A DNA stretch of 64,000 nucleotides, taken from positions 143,591-207,590 of the forward strand of contig QCIP01000002.1 in the NCBI GenBank assembly GCA_003216615.1, in the 5' to 3' direction. Below are positions 9,382 to 18,944 of this stretch, in pieces; within the stretch, counting starts at the first letter, position 1; the number at the start of each line of letters is the position of its first letter. Both the position numbers and the translations under genes were made by a program. This DNA is from Prochlorococcus sp. AG-402-M15. GTDB lineage: Bacteria; Cyanobacteriota; Cyanobacteriia; PCC-6307; Cyanobiaceae. The notes under the pieces are model-generated. The model ran no database searches. It saw nothing but the letters and a program-made list of their open reading frames with translations, and was not told the DNA's origin.

Positions 9382-10107
9382 TTAGGGTTTGAACACTTTT
9401 ATTTTTGGTTTATTTGGATCAGTAAGATCAATATTATCTATTTTTTCAGAAAAGTTATTTTTCTTTAATTCATTTTTTAGGTTATTGATTATTAGTAATT
9501 GATAGTTGATTAAATTTGGGTTAAATCCTAATAGGATTGTTTTTAAATCTTTTTCCTCAACAGTAAGAAATCCATTTTTTGAAAAAGTTATCGTAACTAT
9601 CTCAAATTCATAATTATCTTTAGCAATAAAAATTTCAGATAATATTTCTTTGAATTTCTCGTTCCAACCAAAAACTGTAATAGTTAACTCGCTCAAATTT
9701 TTATAATCTACGTTTTGTTTATTGATAAAACTTCCATCTTTATCAATAAAGCCTAAGATTTTGTCGTCGTTAAATATTCTTTCAGCGTAAGCTATTGGAG
9801 TTCTTGTTTTAAAATGAACTTTCAAACCAAAAGGAAATAATTCTCTGTTTACCGAAACATTCTTTAGAGATAAATTTTGTTTTAACTCTTTTTCTAACAA
9901 ATTAGTTTCAACAAAAATTAATCGGATCGGAAAATTTAAAGATGAATTTTTTACCACATCATTCTGCGAAAATAATTCACTACCAGAAATCCTAATGTCC
10001 TGAGTATCAACTTTTTTGAGAGTTTTTATGCTTAATAAGCTTGTTAAAAATAAAGATGAAATTAGAAAAAAAAAGCTCTTATTTTTGATTCCTTTTTGGT
10101 TTTTCAC
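9382..10107 (-). CDS. ftsQ: Cell division protein FtsQ (POTRA domain)
   Basis: A 241-residue bitopic protein. A lysine-rich start and one transmembrane segment (about residues 12-30) precede a POTRA domain beginning at IRISGSELFSQNDVV. The beta domain follows, with the typical P-F-G-L-K-V-H and RTPIAYAER segments. FtsQ links FtsZ-side proteins to septal wall synthesis. Its start overlaps the stop of the small membrane protein upstream by four bases, and ddl lies just beyond, forming a wall/division operon like the ddl-ftsQ order of other bacteria. Confidence 0.85.
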   Translation of the reverse strand: MKNQKGIKNKSFFFLISSLFLTSLLSIKTLKKVDTQDIRISGSELFSQNDVVKNSSLNFPIRLIFVETNLLEKELKQNLSLKNVSVNRELFPFGLKVHFKTRTPIAYAERIFNDDKILGFIDKDGSFINKQNVDYKNLSELTITVFGWNEKFKEILSEIFIAKDNYEFEIVTITFSKNGFLTVEEKDLKTILLGFNPNLINYQLLIINNLKNELKKNNFSEKIDNIDLTDPNKPKIKVFKP

Positions 10108-10514
10108 AAATCACATCTAGCTTTTTCCATCAGTTGGTCCATCCATTCTCTCGCTTGCTCTGCATCTGAAAATGGTACATCCATCTCTTTACCATCCCCA
10201 ACTAATCTCAACCTGCACTTACCTTGAGATTCACTTGTTAGAGGAGCTTCTCCTGAAGTTAGTGCCATTAATTCAACTAATTCCAGTTTCTTGATTGTAA
10301 AACAATCTTTTTCTTCAAATTTACCAGCTTCAAATGCGCTCCACTTTAACTCACCATCTTTTAAGGACGCTGCACCTGAACTATCTAACTTGCAAAGTTC
10401 AGAATCACTCGCCCAACTTCTAAAAAGATTTTGCCTTCGTCTTTCTAACCATCCAAGTGCAGTTAATAAAATGAAGATTAAAAGTAATGGTAACCAAAGT
10501 AGTCCATGCAACAT
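10104..10514 (-). CDS. Conserved single-pass membrane protein between ddl and ftsQ
   Basis: A 136-residue protein with an N-terminal transmembrane helix (about residues 3-20), a basic stretch (LERRRQN), and a soluble cytosolic domain rich in Glu, Leu and Ala. Its base composition is less AT-biased than that of its neighbours. It overlaps ftsQ by four bases (ATGA-like coupling) and starts 10 bases after ddl. The position suggests a cell-envelope role, but I do not recognise a characterised family. Confidence 0.7.
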   Translation of the reverse strand: MLHGLLWLPLLLIFILLTALGWLERRRQNLFRSWASDSELCKLDSSGAASLKDGELKWSAFEAGKFEEKDCFTIKKLELVELMALTSGEAPLTSESQGKCRLRLVGDGKEMDVPFSDAEQAREWMDQLMEKARCDL

Positions 10515-10524
10515 TTGATTTAAA

Positions 10525-11592
10525 TTACAAACCTAAAGATATATCTACCAGTTTAGCCACAAGTTGTTCAATTTTTAAACCTGAAGCTTCCCAAAGCATT
10601 GGAAACATGCTGTTTTTTGTAAAACCTGGAATAGTATTTATTTCATTTAGCAAAATTTTATTTGAAGATTTTTCTAAGAAGAAATCTACTCTTGCAAAAC
10701 CGAAAATATTTAGTGCTTTACAACTTTTAATAGCAATTTCTTTAATTTCTTTTGTGATTTTAGAATCTATTTCGGCTGGGATAACTATTTTATTATTTGA
10801 GTGATATTTTGAATCGTAATCATACCAATCACTTTCGTAATTTACCTCGCCTATCTCAGAGGTTAAGAGTTTTGAATTCCCAATTATTCCGCATTCAATC
10901 TCCCTTACCTCTAAACCTTCCTCTATTAAGATTCTTGAATCTATTTCCCTAGCCTTTTCTAATGCTTGTAATATTTCTGATTCATTTATGACTTTGGAGA
11001 TGCCAAGAGATGATCCAGAGTTCGATGGTTTAACAAAAACAGGAAAATTTAATTTTCTTAGAATTTCATTAATTATTTTATTTTTTACTTCCTTATCGTT
11101 GAGATCTTCATTTTGAAAAACTAGATAATTAACTTGTGGAAGTTTAAGATTGGAGAAAATTGTTTTCATCAATATTTTATCCATTCCAAGTGCAGAGCCA
11201 ATAATTCCACATCCGACTAAAGGTTTCTTTGTAAATCTAAGTAAGCCATGAATTGATCCGTCTTCACCATTAAATCCATGTAAAAGAGGAAACCAAACAT
11301 CAACATTTTGAAATTCAATTCCGTCAAGGAAGTTAATTTTTTCTTGATTAAAAATTTCTTGTTTTTTTGTTTTTTTGTTTTCAATTTCACCAATTAGGAT
11401 CTTTTCTGAGAGATAACTATCAAGCCAATCTCCATATTTGTTTATGTAAAAGGGTTTAACTGTATAGCGTTCTTTGTTTATTTTTGAATTAAATGCTTGA
11501 AAAACTGTTTTTGCAGAGGATATCGATACTTCATGTTCATTGGAATTCCCACCAAATATTAAACCAATACATTTTTTCCCCCTCTCTATCAT
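10525..11592 (-). CDS. ddl: D-alanine-D-alanine ligase
   Basis: A 355-residue ATP-grasp enzyme that joins two D-alanines for the peptidoglycan stem peptide. The N-terminal IFGGNSNEHEVS, the mid-domain FVKPSNSGSSLGIS (ATP-grasp) and the C-terminal INTIPGFT metal and substrate motifs are intact. It begins about 10 bases after miaB on the minus strand and leads into the small membrane gene and ftsQ, a typical ddl-ftsQ cluster. Confidence 0.95.
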   Translation of the reverse strand: MIERGKKCIGLIFGGNSNEHEVSISSAKTVFQAFNSKINKERYTVKPFYINKYGDWLDSYLSEKILIGEIENKKTKKQEIFNQEKINFLDGIEFQNVDVWFPLLHGFNGEDGSIHGLLRFTKKPLVGCGIIGSALGMDKILMKTIFSNLKLPQVNYLVFQNEDLNDKEVKNKIINEILRKLNFPVFVKPSNSGSSLGISKVINESEILQALEKAREIDSRILIEEGLEVREIECGIIGNSKLLTSEIGEVNYESDWYDYDSKYHSNNKIVIPAEIDSKITKEIKEIAIKSCKALNIFGFARVDFFLEKSSNKILLNEINTIPGFTKNSMFPMLWEASGLKIEQLVAKLVDISLGL

Positions 11593-11602
11593 TTAAAAAA
11601 GA

Positions 11603-12997
11603 TTATAAATAAAGTTGACCAGATAAAGAAAAAGGTCTTGCTTCATTTATTCTGACATCTATCTCATCTCCCAATGAAAAATTAAAATTAATGTTTTTGG
11701 GAATCTCTATGAAAGTTAATCTATTTGTTCTAGTTCTACCCATAATTTGCGAGGAATTTTTTGGATTTAAACCCTCAATTAAAACGCTTTCGATATTATT
11801 GATGTATCTCTGATTTCTGCTCCTAGCAGTTTTCTCAACCAAATCATTAATTTCTTGCAATCTAGCTTTTTTTACCTCTTCCGAAAGTTGATTCGACCAA
11901 ACTGCTGCAGGCGTGTTTGGTCTTGGAGAGTATGCAGCAGTATTTACTTGATCAAAGCCAATTTCTGATATTAGCTTTAATGTATCTTGATATTGATGTT
12001 CTGTTTCTCCTGGGAAAGCAACTATTGCGTCGGCTGTGATTGATGCACCTGGCATTAATGATCTTATATTCTCAATAATATTTTTATACTTTTTGATGGT
12101 ATATCCTCTGGACATTTGCTTTAAGATTTCATCATTTCCACTTTGGAAGGGAATATGGAAATGTTCACAGACTTTATCAAGTTCAAAACAAGCTTGAATC
12201 AACCTTTTTGAAAAATATCTTGGATGACTAGTAGCAAACCTTATTCTGCGAATTCCTTTAACATCATGAATGTAATACAAAAGATCAGTTAAAGTGTTTT
12301 CTTTTCTCCCCTCTTTTGTAGTTCCTGGAAGATCTCTACCATAAGCATCAATATTCTGACCCAAAAGAGTAATTTCTTTAAAATTATCATCAGCTAACTT
12401 TTGGATCTCACTTTTTATCGCATTTGGATATCTTGACTGCTCTTTCCCCCTGACAGAGGGAACTACACAATATGAACATCTTTCATTACATCCGTAAATG
12501 ATATTAACCCAGCCACAAATAGAGCTTTCTCTTCTAGCACTTGTTATGTCTTCAGAAATGAAGATTTCTTCTGTGGCAGCAACTTGATTTCCTAAGTCAA
12601 CTTTCCCCAGAAGATTCTCAAGGTTGTTTACATGTTGAGGCCCCATTACTAGATCAAGTTCTGGGACTCTTCTTAGTAAGGACTCTCCCTCTTGCTGAGC
12701 AAGGCAACCTGCGACAACAAGTTTCAGGCTAGGTGTTTTATGCTTTCTTTTTGCTTGTCTTCCTAGAAAGCTATAAACTTTTTGCTCCGCATTATCTCTT
12801 ATAGTGCATGTATTGTACAAAACCAAATCAGCATTTAATTCATTATCTGCTCTGATGTATCCCATTTTCTCTAATGTTCCAGCCATTCTCTCAGAATCTG
12901 CCTTGTTCATTTGGCATCCAAATGTGGTTATCCAATAACTGCCAGTAGTTGAATTCTTTTTGAATTTTTTTTCGTCTGGTTTTGTTTTTGTTAGCAC
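11603..12997 (-). CDS. miaB: tRNA-2-methylthio-N6-isopentenyladenosine37 synthase MiaB
   Basis: A 464-residue radical SAM methylthiotransferase. The N-terminal UPF0004 domain starts with [14 protein letters not shown] and carries its own Fe-S cysteines ([24 protein letters not shown]). The radical SAM motif CNERCSYC (C-x3-C-x2-C) lies near residue 170. The C-terminal TRAM domain is visible. It adds a methylthio group to the modified A37 of tRNAs reading U-starting codons. It is upstream of ddl with a 10-base gap. Confidence 0.95.
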   Translation of the reverse strand: MLTKTKPDEKKFKKNSTTGSYWITTFGCQMNKADSERMAGTLEKMGYIRADNELNADLVLYNTCTIRDNAEQKVYSFLGRQAKRKHKTPSLKLVVAGCLAQQEGESLLRRVPELDLVMGPQHVNNLENLLGKVDLGNQVAATEEIFISEDITSARRESSICGWVNIIYGCNERCSYCVVPSVRGKEQSRYPNAIKSEIQKLADDNFKEITLLGQNIDAYGRDLPGTTKEGRKENTLTDLLYYIHDVKGIRRIRFATSHPRYFSKRLIQACFELDKVCEHFHIPFQSGNDEILKQMSRGYTIKKYKNIIENIRSLMPGASITADAIVAFPGETEHQYQDTLKLISEIGFDQVNTAAYSPRPNTPAAVWSNQLSEEVKKARLQEINDLVEKTARSRNQRYINNIESVLIEGLNPKNSSQIMGRTRTNRLTFIEIPKNINFNFSLGDEIDVRINEARPFSLSGQLYL

Positions 12998-13068
12998 TTT
13001 GCTGGGAATTTTTTATGATTCTTTAATTCAAAATTACAAGTTTAATAATTTTGCTGCAATTTTATGAG

Positions 13069-13142
13069 GGCGAGCGAGGGGATTCGAACCCCCGAATAGC
13101 GGCGCCACAAGCCGCTGCCTTAACCACTTGGCGACGCCCGCC
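13069..13142 (-). tRNA. tRNA-His (GTG)
   Basis: On the minus strand the sequence folds into a full cloverleaf. The acceptor GCGGGCG pairs with CGCTCGC, and the anticodon loop TTGTGGC carries GTG. The T arm has GGTTCGAATC. An extra G opposite a C discriminator gives the G-1:C73 pair diagnostic of tRNA-His. It lies between miaB and the amidohydrolase gene. Confidence 0.95.
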
Positions 13143-13271
13143 GCACATTTATAAATTTAACAACTCAAGAGTAATTTTACATAGTTATTTTATCTTTTAG
13201 CTAAATTTGAATTATTTTCTAGTTCAGTAAAGTTTTCTAATGTTTTAAAATAAAAGAAAATTTAAAAAAAT

Positions 13272-14507
13272 TTGAGTAATTCCGGCACAGCTGAGGTTCT
13301 TATTCCCAGAAGCCTTTGTTTAATAGAAGATTTTGATAACCTCATTATTGATGTAGAGGATTTATGTTCAGTTTCCATAAGTTGGGAGAACGGATTCGTT
13401 TCTGAGTTAAAGCCTTTAAAAAATAAAGTTACAAAACCAAAAAATATTTTATTCCCAAGATTTGTTGAAACGCATTCGCATTTTGATAAATCATTTACAT
13501 GGGCAGACTTTCCTAATCTGGAATCAAACTATGGAGGAGCATTATCAGTAAATCTTGAAGAACATAAAACTAGAACTACAGATAAGGTTCTTGAAAGAGT
13601 TGAGAAATCATTAAAACTTGCTATTCAAAATGGATACCGAGCTATTAGAAGTCATATTGATACATACAAAAGTCAATCTATTGATATTTGGATTGAACTT
13701 TTTAAATTACAAAAAAAATTTTCATCTGAGTTGACTTTACAATTTGTTGCTCTAGCTCCATTGGAATTCTGGGATACAGATAATGGAGAAGATTTGGCAA
13801 AAATATTTTCCTCTAATGGAGGCATTTTAGGAGGTGTTATTGTACCCCCTTTCAATAAAAAAAATACAATCAAATTTCTTGCAAAGATGCTTCTTCTTGC
13901 GAGTAAATATAAATTAGAAATTGATTTGCATATAGATGAGTCAATTATTGAGCCTGGAGCGGGAATAAAAGTTTTATTAGAAACAATCGAAAATTTAAAA
14001 ATTAATAGTATTCCGATCACTTGTAGTCATTTGAGCAGTCTTATTTCTCTAAGTCATAGAGAAATTTTAAATTTAGGAGAAAAAATGGCTGAGAAAAATA
14101 TTAAGGTTATTGCTTTACCACTAACAAATTTTTGGCTGCTCAATCGAAGTAATAAAACTACATCATTTAAAAGACCAGTTGCGCCAATAAAGCAATTACA
14201 AAAATCACATGTGGATGTATCTCTGGGTAGTGATAATGTTCAAGATCCTTGGTACCCATTTGGTAATTTTGACCCTTTTTATATGTTGTCTTGCTCGATA
14301 CCTATGCTTCAACTAAATCCCTGGGAGAGAATGACTCTATCTTCTATTTTTTTAGCTCCAAGCAGATTATTAAATTTAAAATGGGATGGTTTAATTAAAG
14401 AGGGTTGCCCTGCTGACTTCGTTATTTTAGATGCACAAAGATGGGCAGATGTTTTTTCGAGCACTTTAAAGAGAAAAGTATATATAAAAGGCGATTTATA
14501 TTGCTAA
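13272..14507 (+). CDS. Amidohydrolase, cytosine-deaminase-like
   Basis: A 411-residue metal-dependent hydrolase of the amidohydrolase superfamily. Visible parts are the N-terminal metal ligands (ETHSHFDKSFTW), a second histidine motif (DLHIDES, about residue 220), a CSHLSSL segment, and SLGSDNVQDPW with the conserved Asp. This pattern fits the cytosine deaminase / N-isopropylammelide branch. The real substrate is unknown. The start is a TTG, chosen because no ATG lies upstream in frame. It lies 38 bases before the FAD-oxidase gene and may share its transcript. Confidence 0.8.
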   Translation: MSNSGTAEVLIPRSLCLIEDFDNLIIDVEDLCSVSISWENGFVSELKPLKNKVTKPKNILFPRFVETHSHFDKSFTWADFPNLESNYGGALSVNLEEHKTRTTDKVLERVEKSLKLAIQNGYRAIRSHIDTYKSQSIDIWIELFKLQKKFSSELTLQFVALAPLEFWDTDNGEDLAKIFSSNGGILGGVIVPPFNKKNTIKFLAKMLLLASKYKLEIDLHIDESIIEPGAGIKVLLETIENLKINSIPITCSHLSSLISLSHREILNLGEKMAEKNIKVIALPLTNFWLLNRSNKTTSFKRPVAPIKQLQKSHVDVSLGSDNVQDPWYPFGNFDPFYMLSCSIPMLQLNPWERMTLSSIFLAPSRLLNLKWDGLIKEGCPADFVILDAQRWADVFSSTLKRKVYIKGDLYC

Positions 14508-14545
14508 TCGACTAATTTATATGTAAAACACAAGAAATTTTATTA

Positions 14546-15901
14546 ATGACATCAAATAGTCTTAAATTTTTAGAAAAATTTAGGGAAGTCAAAAACTTAG
14601 AGATTATTGAAAGCCAATCCGAAGTAAAAAGACTTTCAAAAGATTTTTATAACTACTCTCCAATCCTTACTGAAAGACTAGACACATGTATCGCTGATGT
14701 GGTGGTAAGACCTAGTGATCATAACGCGGTTAAGAAAGTAGCAAAAATTTGTTGGGAATTTTCTATCCCTCTTACTTTACGGGGTTCAGGTACAGGAAAT
14801 TATGGACAAGCTGTTCCATTGTTTAAAGGAGTTGTAATGCAGATGAGTTACTTAAATAAGTTAGAAGAATTTGATCCAGATACAGGTTTTGTGAAAGTAC
14901 AGTCCGGATGTGTCATGGGAGATTTGAAAAAACAATTAGAAAAATATGGAAGGGAATTAAGGTTGCTTCCTAGTACTTGGAAAACCGCTACAATTGGAGG
15001 CTTTATTGCAGGTGGGTCAGGAGGTATTGGGTCTATTAGGTGGGGATTTTTAAGAGATCCAGGAAATCTTATTGGTTTAGAGGCAGTGACGATGAATGAA
15101 AAACCTGATTTATTAAAATTTGATGCTGAAGAATCCGAACCTCTTAATCATGCTTATGGGACTAATGGAATAATTACTTCTTTATTACTTGCTACTGATA
15201 TCAAACGTAAGTGGTATTCAATAGTTATCGACTGTATTGAATTTGAAAAAACAATAGAAATATTAAAAACTCTTACAAGCGCCGCAATCGATCTGAAACT
15301 TGGAGCAATTCTTGAAGAAGAAATTGTAGATTAAATGCCAAAATGGTTTAAAAGTAATTCTAGAGGTCACAAGATATTAATTCAATCTACTCTTGGAGGA
15401 ACAAAAACGATTGAGTTGATTTGTAAAAAATTCAAAGTTGAATTTACTCTCCTTGGGGAAGAAGAAAAACTCGTTAATGGAATTTCTGAAGTCGTATGGA
15501 ATCATACAACTCTTCATATGAGGTCTAGGGATAAAAGTTGGACGTATTTACAGATGCTTTTGCCACTTAATAATGAACTAAATTTAATTAATTTTTTGAA
15601 AAAAAAATGGGGTAAAAAAGTTCTTTGGCATTTAGAGGCAGTTTCTCAACAAGGATCACCGAGATTAGCGGCTTTGCCTTTATTAAAGTGGAATGGGATA
15701 GAAGAATTAAATGAAATAATGGAAGATTGTAAGAAACTTGGTGCGTTTATTTTTAATCCCCATGTTTTAACTGTTGAAGGCGGAGGTCTTGGAGTGGTGG
15801 ACGCAGATCAAGTAAAAGCGAAATTAAAATTTGATCCAAAAGGGTTATTAAATCCTGGAAAATTGGAAGGTTGGGGAATAAAGGAACAATTTAATATTTA
15901 A
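14546..15901 (+). pseudogene. FAD-linked oxidase (GlcD-like), interrupted by an in-frame stop
   Basis: Two pieces, 262 codons (14546-15334) and 188 codons (15335-15901), lie in the same frame, separated only by one TAA at 15332-15334. Together they match the size of one PCMH-type FAD oxidase (about 450 residues). The first piece carries the FAD-binding region (RPSDHNAVKKVAKIC, TLRGSGTGNYGQAV, and GGFIAGGSGGIGS near residue 150). The second carries the C-terminal cap and ends with DPKGLLNPGKL, the usual C-terminal flavin-oxidase motif. ATG follows the stop directly, so a re-initiated second polypeptide is possible. It could be a recent nonsense mutation, a sequencing error, or two working halves. 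The end overlaps folC by four bases. Confidence 0.8.
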
Positions 15902-17130
15902 TATTTCTGTTTTTTTGCAAATTTAATAAATTCACCAACTAAAAAAATGGAACCTGTTACAACAGGATGATTAGATGGCCATTTTTCTAGGGAAAATAAA
16001 TACTTAATGGCAAGTTCAAATGTTTTAAATTCAATTGTTTTTTGAAAGTTAATTTCTTTAATCTGAGAGAGATCGTTTAATTGCCAACTAGGTTGGTTTG
16101 GAACTGGCACAAGTAATAAGTGATCATTTTTCTTTAGAAGTGTTTTTAATATTGCGTAAATATCTTTTTGTCTTTGGACACCTAAAATCCAATAAATTCC
16201 TTCATCTTCATTCTCCCAATTGCTTCGCTCATTAGAGAGTGCTTTTGCAGCAGGATAATTATGTGCACAATCTACAAGAATTTTTTTGTTGAAATAATTT
16301 ATTATTTCTAGCCTTCCTTTCCAAGCCGTCTTTTTAAGACCTTCAGATATGTGTTTTTCTTTAATATTAAATCCTAAATTATTCAGCGCTTCAATTGCTC
16401 CAACGGCTACTGAAGCATTTTGCTTTTGGAAAATTCCTTTTAATCCTAGCTTATAGTTGTTTGAAATTGAATCTTTCCAGATAATTTCTGCTCCAACCTC
16501 TTCAACTTTTTTGTTTATTAAATTTTCAACTTGACTATTTTGAATGAATGAGATGACAATTGAGTTTTTTTCAATAACTGCTAATTTTTCTTTGGCAATT
16601 TTTTCAATCGTATCTCCAAGAAATTCTTTATGGTCTAAGCCAATATTCCCAATGGCAATTATTGGTCTGGATTTATGGGCTGTTGTAGCGTCTAATCGTC
16701 CCCCTAAGCCAGCTTCAAGAATGAGCAATTCAACTTTTTCATTTTCAAAAAAATTTAGTGCGCAGCAAATGATTTTTTCAAAAGGAGTTAACTCAAATGT
16801 TGAAAATTTTCTTTCTATTAATCTATAGATTTTTTCAAAATCAGTTTTATTAATATTTTTTTTATTAACTCTAATCCTCTCGCATATGTCAAAAAGATGA
16901 GGAGATGTTGTTACACCAAAATTTTTTTTAGCTTCAAAAAGTATACTTTCTAAATATGCCGCGATTGATCCTTTTCCATTGGTTCCAATAATTTGTATTG
17001 CAGGGGTATTCTCGCAAGGATTACCAAGTCCTTGAAGTGCTTTTTTAATTCTTGATAAACCTAACTTGATATTATCCCTTTCATATTTGGGTGACGATAA
17101 TTCAAAAATTTTTAAATTTGCGTTCTTCAA
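15898..17130 (-). CDS. folC: Folylpolyglutamate / dihydrofolate synthase
   Basis: A 410-residue Mur-ligase-type enzyme. The P-loop IIGTNGKGSIAAYLES lies near residue 48, the second conserved segment is LILEAGLGGRLDATTA, and VDCAHNYPAAKAL lies in the C-terminal domain. FolC adds glutamates to folate and, in many bacteria, also makes dihydrofolate. It starts 11 bases after argD on the same strand. Its stop overlaps the convergent FAD-oxidase gene by four bases. Confidence 0.92.
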   Translation of the reverse strand: MKNANLKIFELSSPKYERDNIKLGLSRIKKALQGLGNPCENTPAIQIIGTNGKGSIAAYLESILFEAKKNFGVTTSPHLFDICERIRVNKKNINKTDFEKIYRLIERKFSTFELTPFEKIICCALNFFENEKVELLILEAGLGGRLDATTAHKSRPIIAIGNIGLDHKEFLGDTIEKIAKEKLAVIEKNSIVISFIQNSQVENLINKKVEEVGAEIIWKDSISNNYKLGLKGIFQKQNASVAVGAIEALNNLGFNIKEKHISEGLKKTAWKGRLEIINYFNKKILVDCAHNYPAAKALSNERSNWENEDEGIYWILGVQRQKDIYAILKTLLKKNDHLLLVPVPNQPSWQLNDLSQIKEINFQKTIEFKTFELAIKYLFSLEKWPSNHPVVTGSIFLVGEFIKFAKKQKY

Positions 17131-17141
17131 AATTTAAATTG

Positions 17142-18317
17142 CTATAACTCTTTAAAAATTGAATTTAGCTTATCCAAAAGAATATTAATTTCTCTTCGAG
17201 ATATAACTAATGGTGGGACAATCCTTACAACATTCCCTCCTGCAGGAACTACCAGTAATCCTTTATCAAAAGCTTTTAATGTAATTTTTTTTGCATCAGC
17301 ATAATTATCATTTATCACAAGACCTTGTATTAAACCTAAACCTCTTTTCCCGCTAATAATATTTGGAAATTTTTTTGACAATTCTTCAAAACCAGCACTT
17401 AATTGTTCCCCTCTTAGATAAACATTATTGATAAGATTTCTTCTATTTATTTCTTCTAATACGGTTAGGGCAGCTTTACAGGCGAAAGGGTTCCCCCCAA
17501 AAGTGCTTGCATGATCTCCTGGAGAAAAAATGTTGGCTTTTTCTTGTACCAATAATGCTCCAATTGCATGACCTCCTCCTAATCCTTTAGCAAGGGTGAA
17601 TCCATCAGGTTCAATACCTAAATTCTCATAACCCCACATTTTCCCAGTTCGACCTACTCCACTTTGAACCTCATCTAAAATGAGAAGAGAATTATATTTA
17701 TCACATATATCTCTCAGGCTTTTAAAAAATATTTTAGTTCCAGGAATTACACCACCTTCTCCTTGTATAGGTTCAACTAAAACGCCGGAAATTTTTTGAT
17801 CATTATTTTCACACTCTTCAAATAATTTTTTTACCGAATCAAAATTGTTAAATTTAAAAAATTTGAACCCTTGAATCATTGGTTCGAAACCTTCTTGATA
17901 TTTGGGCTGTCCAGTAGCACTCAAGGCTGCCAGCGTCCTTCCATGAAAGCTGGATTCTGCTGCGAGAATAATTGATTCTTTACCTTTATTTGTTCTATTA
18001 CCATATTTTTTAATTAATTTAATTGCTGATTCATTTGCTTCCGCACCACTGTTGCAGAAGAAGACGCTTTTAGCACAACTCATATTCGTTAAAGTTCTGC
18101 TTAATTGTTCTTGTTCTTCAATATTGTAGAGATTGGAAATATGCTGAATCTTTTTTAGTTGAGTTGATAGCCTTCTTCTTAAAACTCTATCGCTATGTCC
18201 AAGACTACAAGTTGCTATACCAGCGACTGCATCAAGATACTTTTTACCTGTTTTGTCCCAGAGCCAACAACCTTTTCCTTTTTTGAAAGATATATCGAAA
18301 CGACTATAGGTATTCAT
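17142..18317 (-). CDS. argD: Acetylornithine aminotransferase
   Basis: A 391-residue class III PLP aminotransferase of arginine synthesis. PLP and substrate motifs are intact: FCNSGAEANESAIKL, SFHGRTLAALS, ILDEVQSGVGRTG and the Schiff-base lysine in FTLAKGLGGG. The frame stays open upstream to 18398, but that extension is the tRNA-Leu gene read as protein. The ATG at 18317 (MNTYSRFD) is therefore the real start. It begins six bases after the tRNA 3' end, so it may be cotranscribed with it. argF is at 53.5 kb. Confidence 0.93.
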   Translation of the reverse strand: MNTYSRFDISFKKGKGCWLWDKTGKKYLDAVAGIATCSLGHSDRVLRRRLSTQLKKIQHISNLYNIEEQEQLSRTLTNMSCAKSVFFCNSGAEANESAIKLIKKYGNRTNKGKESIILAAESSFHGRTLAALSATGQPKYQEGFEPMIQGFKFFKFNNFDSVKKLFEECENNDQKISGVLVEPIQGEGGVIPGTKIFFKSLRDICDKYNSLLILDEVQSGVGRTGKMWGYENLGIEPDGFTLAKGLGGGHAIGALLVQEKANIFSPGDHASTFGGNPFACKAALTVLEEINRRNLINNVYLRGEQLSAGFEELSKKFPNIISGKRGLGLIQGLVINDNYADAKKITLKAFDKGLLVVPAGGNVVRIVPPLVISRREINILLDKLNSIFKEL

Positions 18318-18322
18318 CAAAG

Positions 18323-18404
18323 TGGGAGCGGTCGGACTTGAACCGACATACCCGAAGGTGCCGCATTTTGAGTGCGGTGCGTCTACCAATTCCACCACGC
18401 TCCC
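18323..18404 (-). tRNA. tRNA-Leu (CAA)
   Basis: A class II cloverleaf on the minus strand. The acceptor GGGAGCG pairs with CGCTCCC, the anticodon stem CCGCA/TGCGG encloses the loop CTCAAAA with anticodon CAA, and the T arm has GGTTCAAGTCC. The longer variable arm (CACCTTCGGGT) is as expected for leucine tRNA. The 3' end is six bases before argD. Confidence 0.95.
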
Positions 18405-18664
18405 AAGGCTTTTGAAAAAATTAACTTTTTTATTATAACAAAAATCACCTTATTGACTATTGTTTTGGTCAAGGAACATTGATCAAGATAACGTTTTTAA
18501 TAGTTAATCTTTTCGATAAAAACATATAATTATATTTATTGAATTGGCTGAAAAGAAATAAGGAAAAAAATGAGTATTTACACAGTTATGATACATTTTT
18601 GTGATTAAATGGGAGTAAAAGTCTTGTTTTAAAGGAAATAGCTTCATAATTAGTAATATTGTGT
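18405..18664. other. Intergenic stretch with no recognised gene
   Basis: About 260 AT-rich bases between tRNA-Leu and the micro-ORF pair. A 62-codon frame on the minus strand looks like random AT-rich reading and has no family features. The stretch probably holds the promoters of the flanking genes; I see no RNA gene in it. Confidence 0.5.
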
Positions 18665-18670
18665 TATAAT
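18665..18670 (+). promoter_or_regulatory. Consensus -10 box for the micro-ORF pair
   Basis: A perfect TATAAT lies 15 bases before the first micro-ORF start. It gives a short 5' leader and supports real expression of the two small genes. No confident -35 element is seen 17 bases upstream. Confidence 0.45.
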
Positions 18671-18684
18671 AAATTAAAAAACAA

Positions 18685-18792
18685 ATGTCCAAAACTCAAG
18701 CTAAAAAATTATCTTTTAAATTCGTTCCTTATCTTTTTGTTGCAGTGACTATATTGACAGCATTCGGATCTAATAGTGGAACCTGGGCATGA
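18685..18792 (+). CDS. 35-residue hydrophobic microprotein
   Basis: A short open frame preceded by a perfect TATAAT box. The product has a basic N-terminus (MSKTQAKKLSFK) and one hydrophobic span of about 18 residues, then a short polar end (SNSGTWA). This looks like a single-helix membrane microprotein of the kind common in cyanobacterial photosynthetic complexes, but it matches none I know. Its stop overlaps the start of a second microprotein (ATGA), which suggests translational coupling. Conservation in related genomes would settle its status. Confidence 0.5.
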   Translation: MSKTQAKKLSFKFVPYLFVAVTILTAFGSNSGTWA

Positions 18793-18899
18793 ATGAATTT
18801 AAGTTTAATGGTTTGAATAAAATTTGGTCTAATCGCTTTTTAGTATTGTTGTTATTATTTTTGGGTTGTATTTCACTAATCAATATTGCTTACGTTTGA
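18789..18899 (+). CDS. 36-residue single-helix microprotein, coupled to the preceding ORF
   Basis: Starts with ATG inside the stop codon of the previous frame (ATGA). The product has a polar, basic N-terminal half (MNEFKFNGLNKIWSNR) and one strongly hydrophobic C-terminal helix, ending in a short tail. No further frame follows before the murA 3' end on the other strand. Unrecognised; probably a small membrane subunit if real. Confidence 0.45.
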   Translation: MNEFKFNGLNKIWSNRFLVLLLLFLGCISLINIAYV

Positions 18900-18944
18900 A
18901 TTGACTAAATAATTTACTTAGTTTTAAGAACTTTATAGTAAAAA

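Noticed and set aside
18318..18398. N-terminal extension of argD (27 extra codons)
   Set aside because: It is the tRNA-Leu gene read as protein; the family-like start is the ATG at 18317.
18504..18692. 62-codon minus-strand frame after tRNA-Leu
   Set aside because: Phe/Ile/Tyr/Asn-rich random-looking sequence with no start context, overlapping the TATAAT box and micro-ORF on the other strand.
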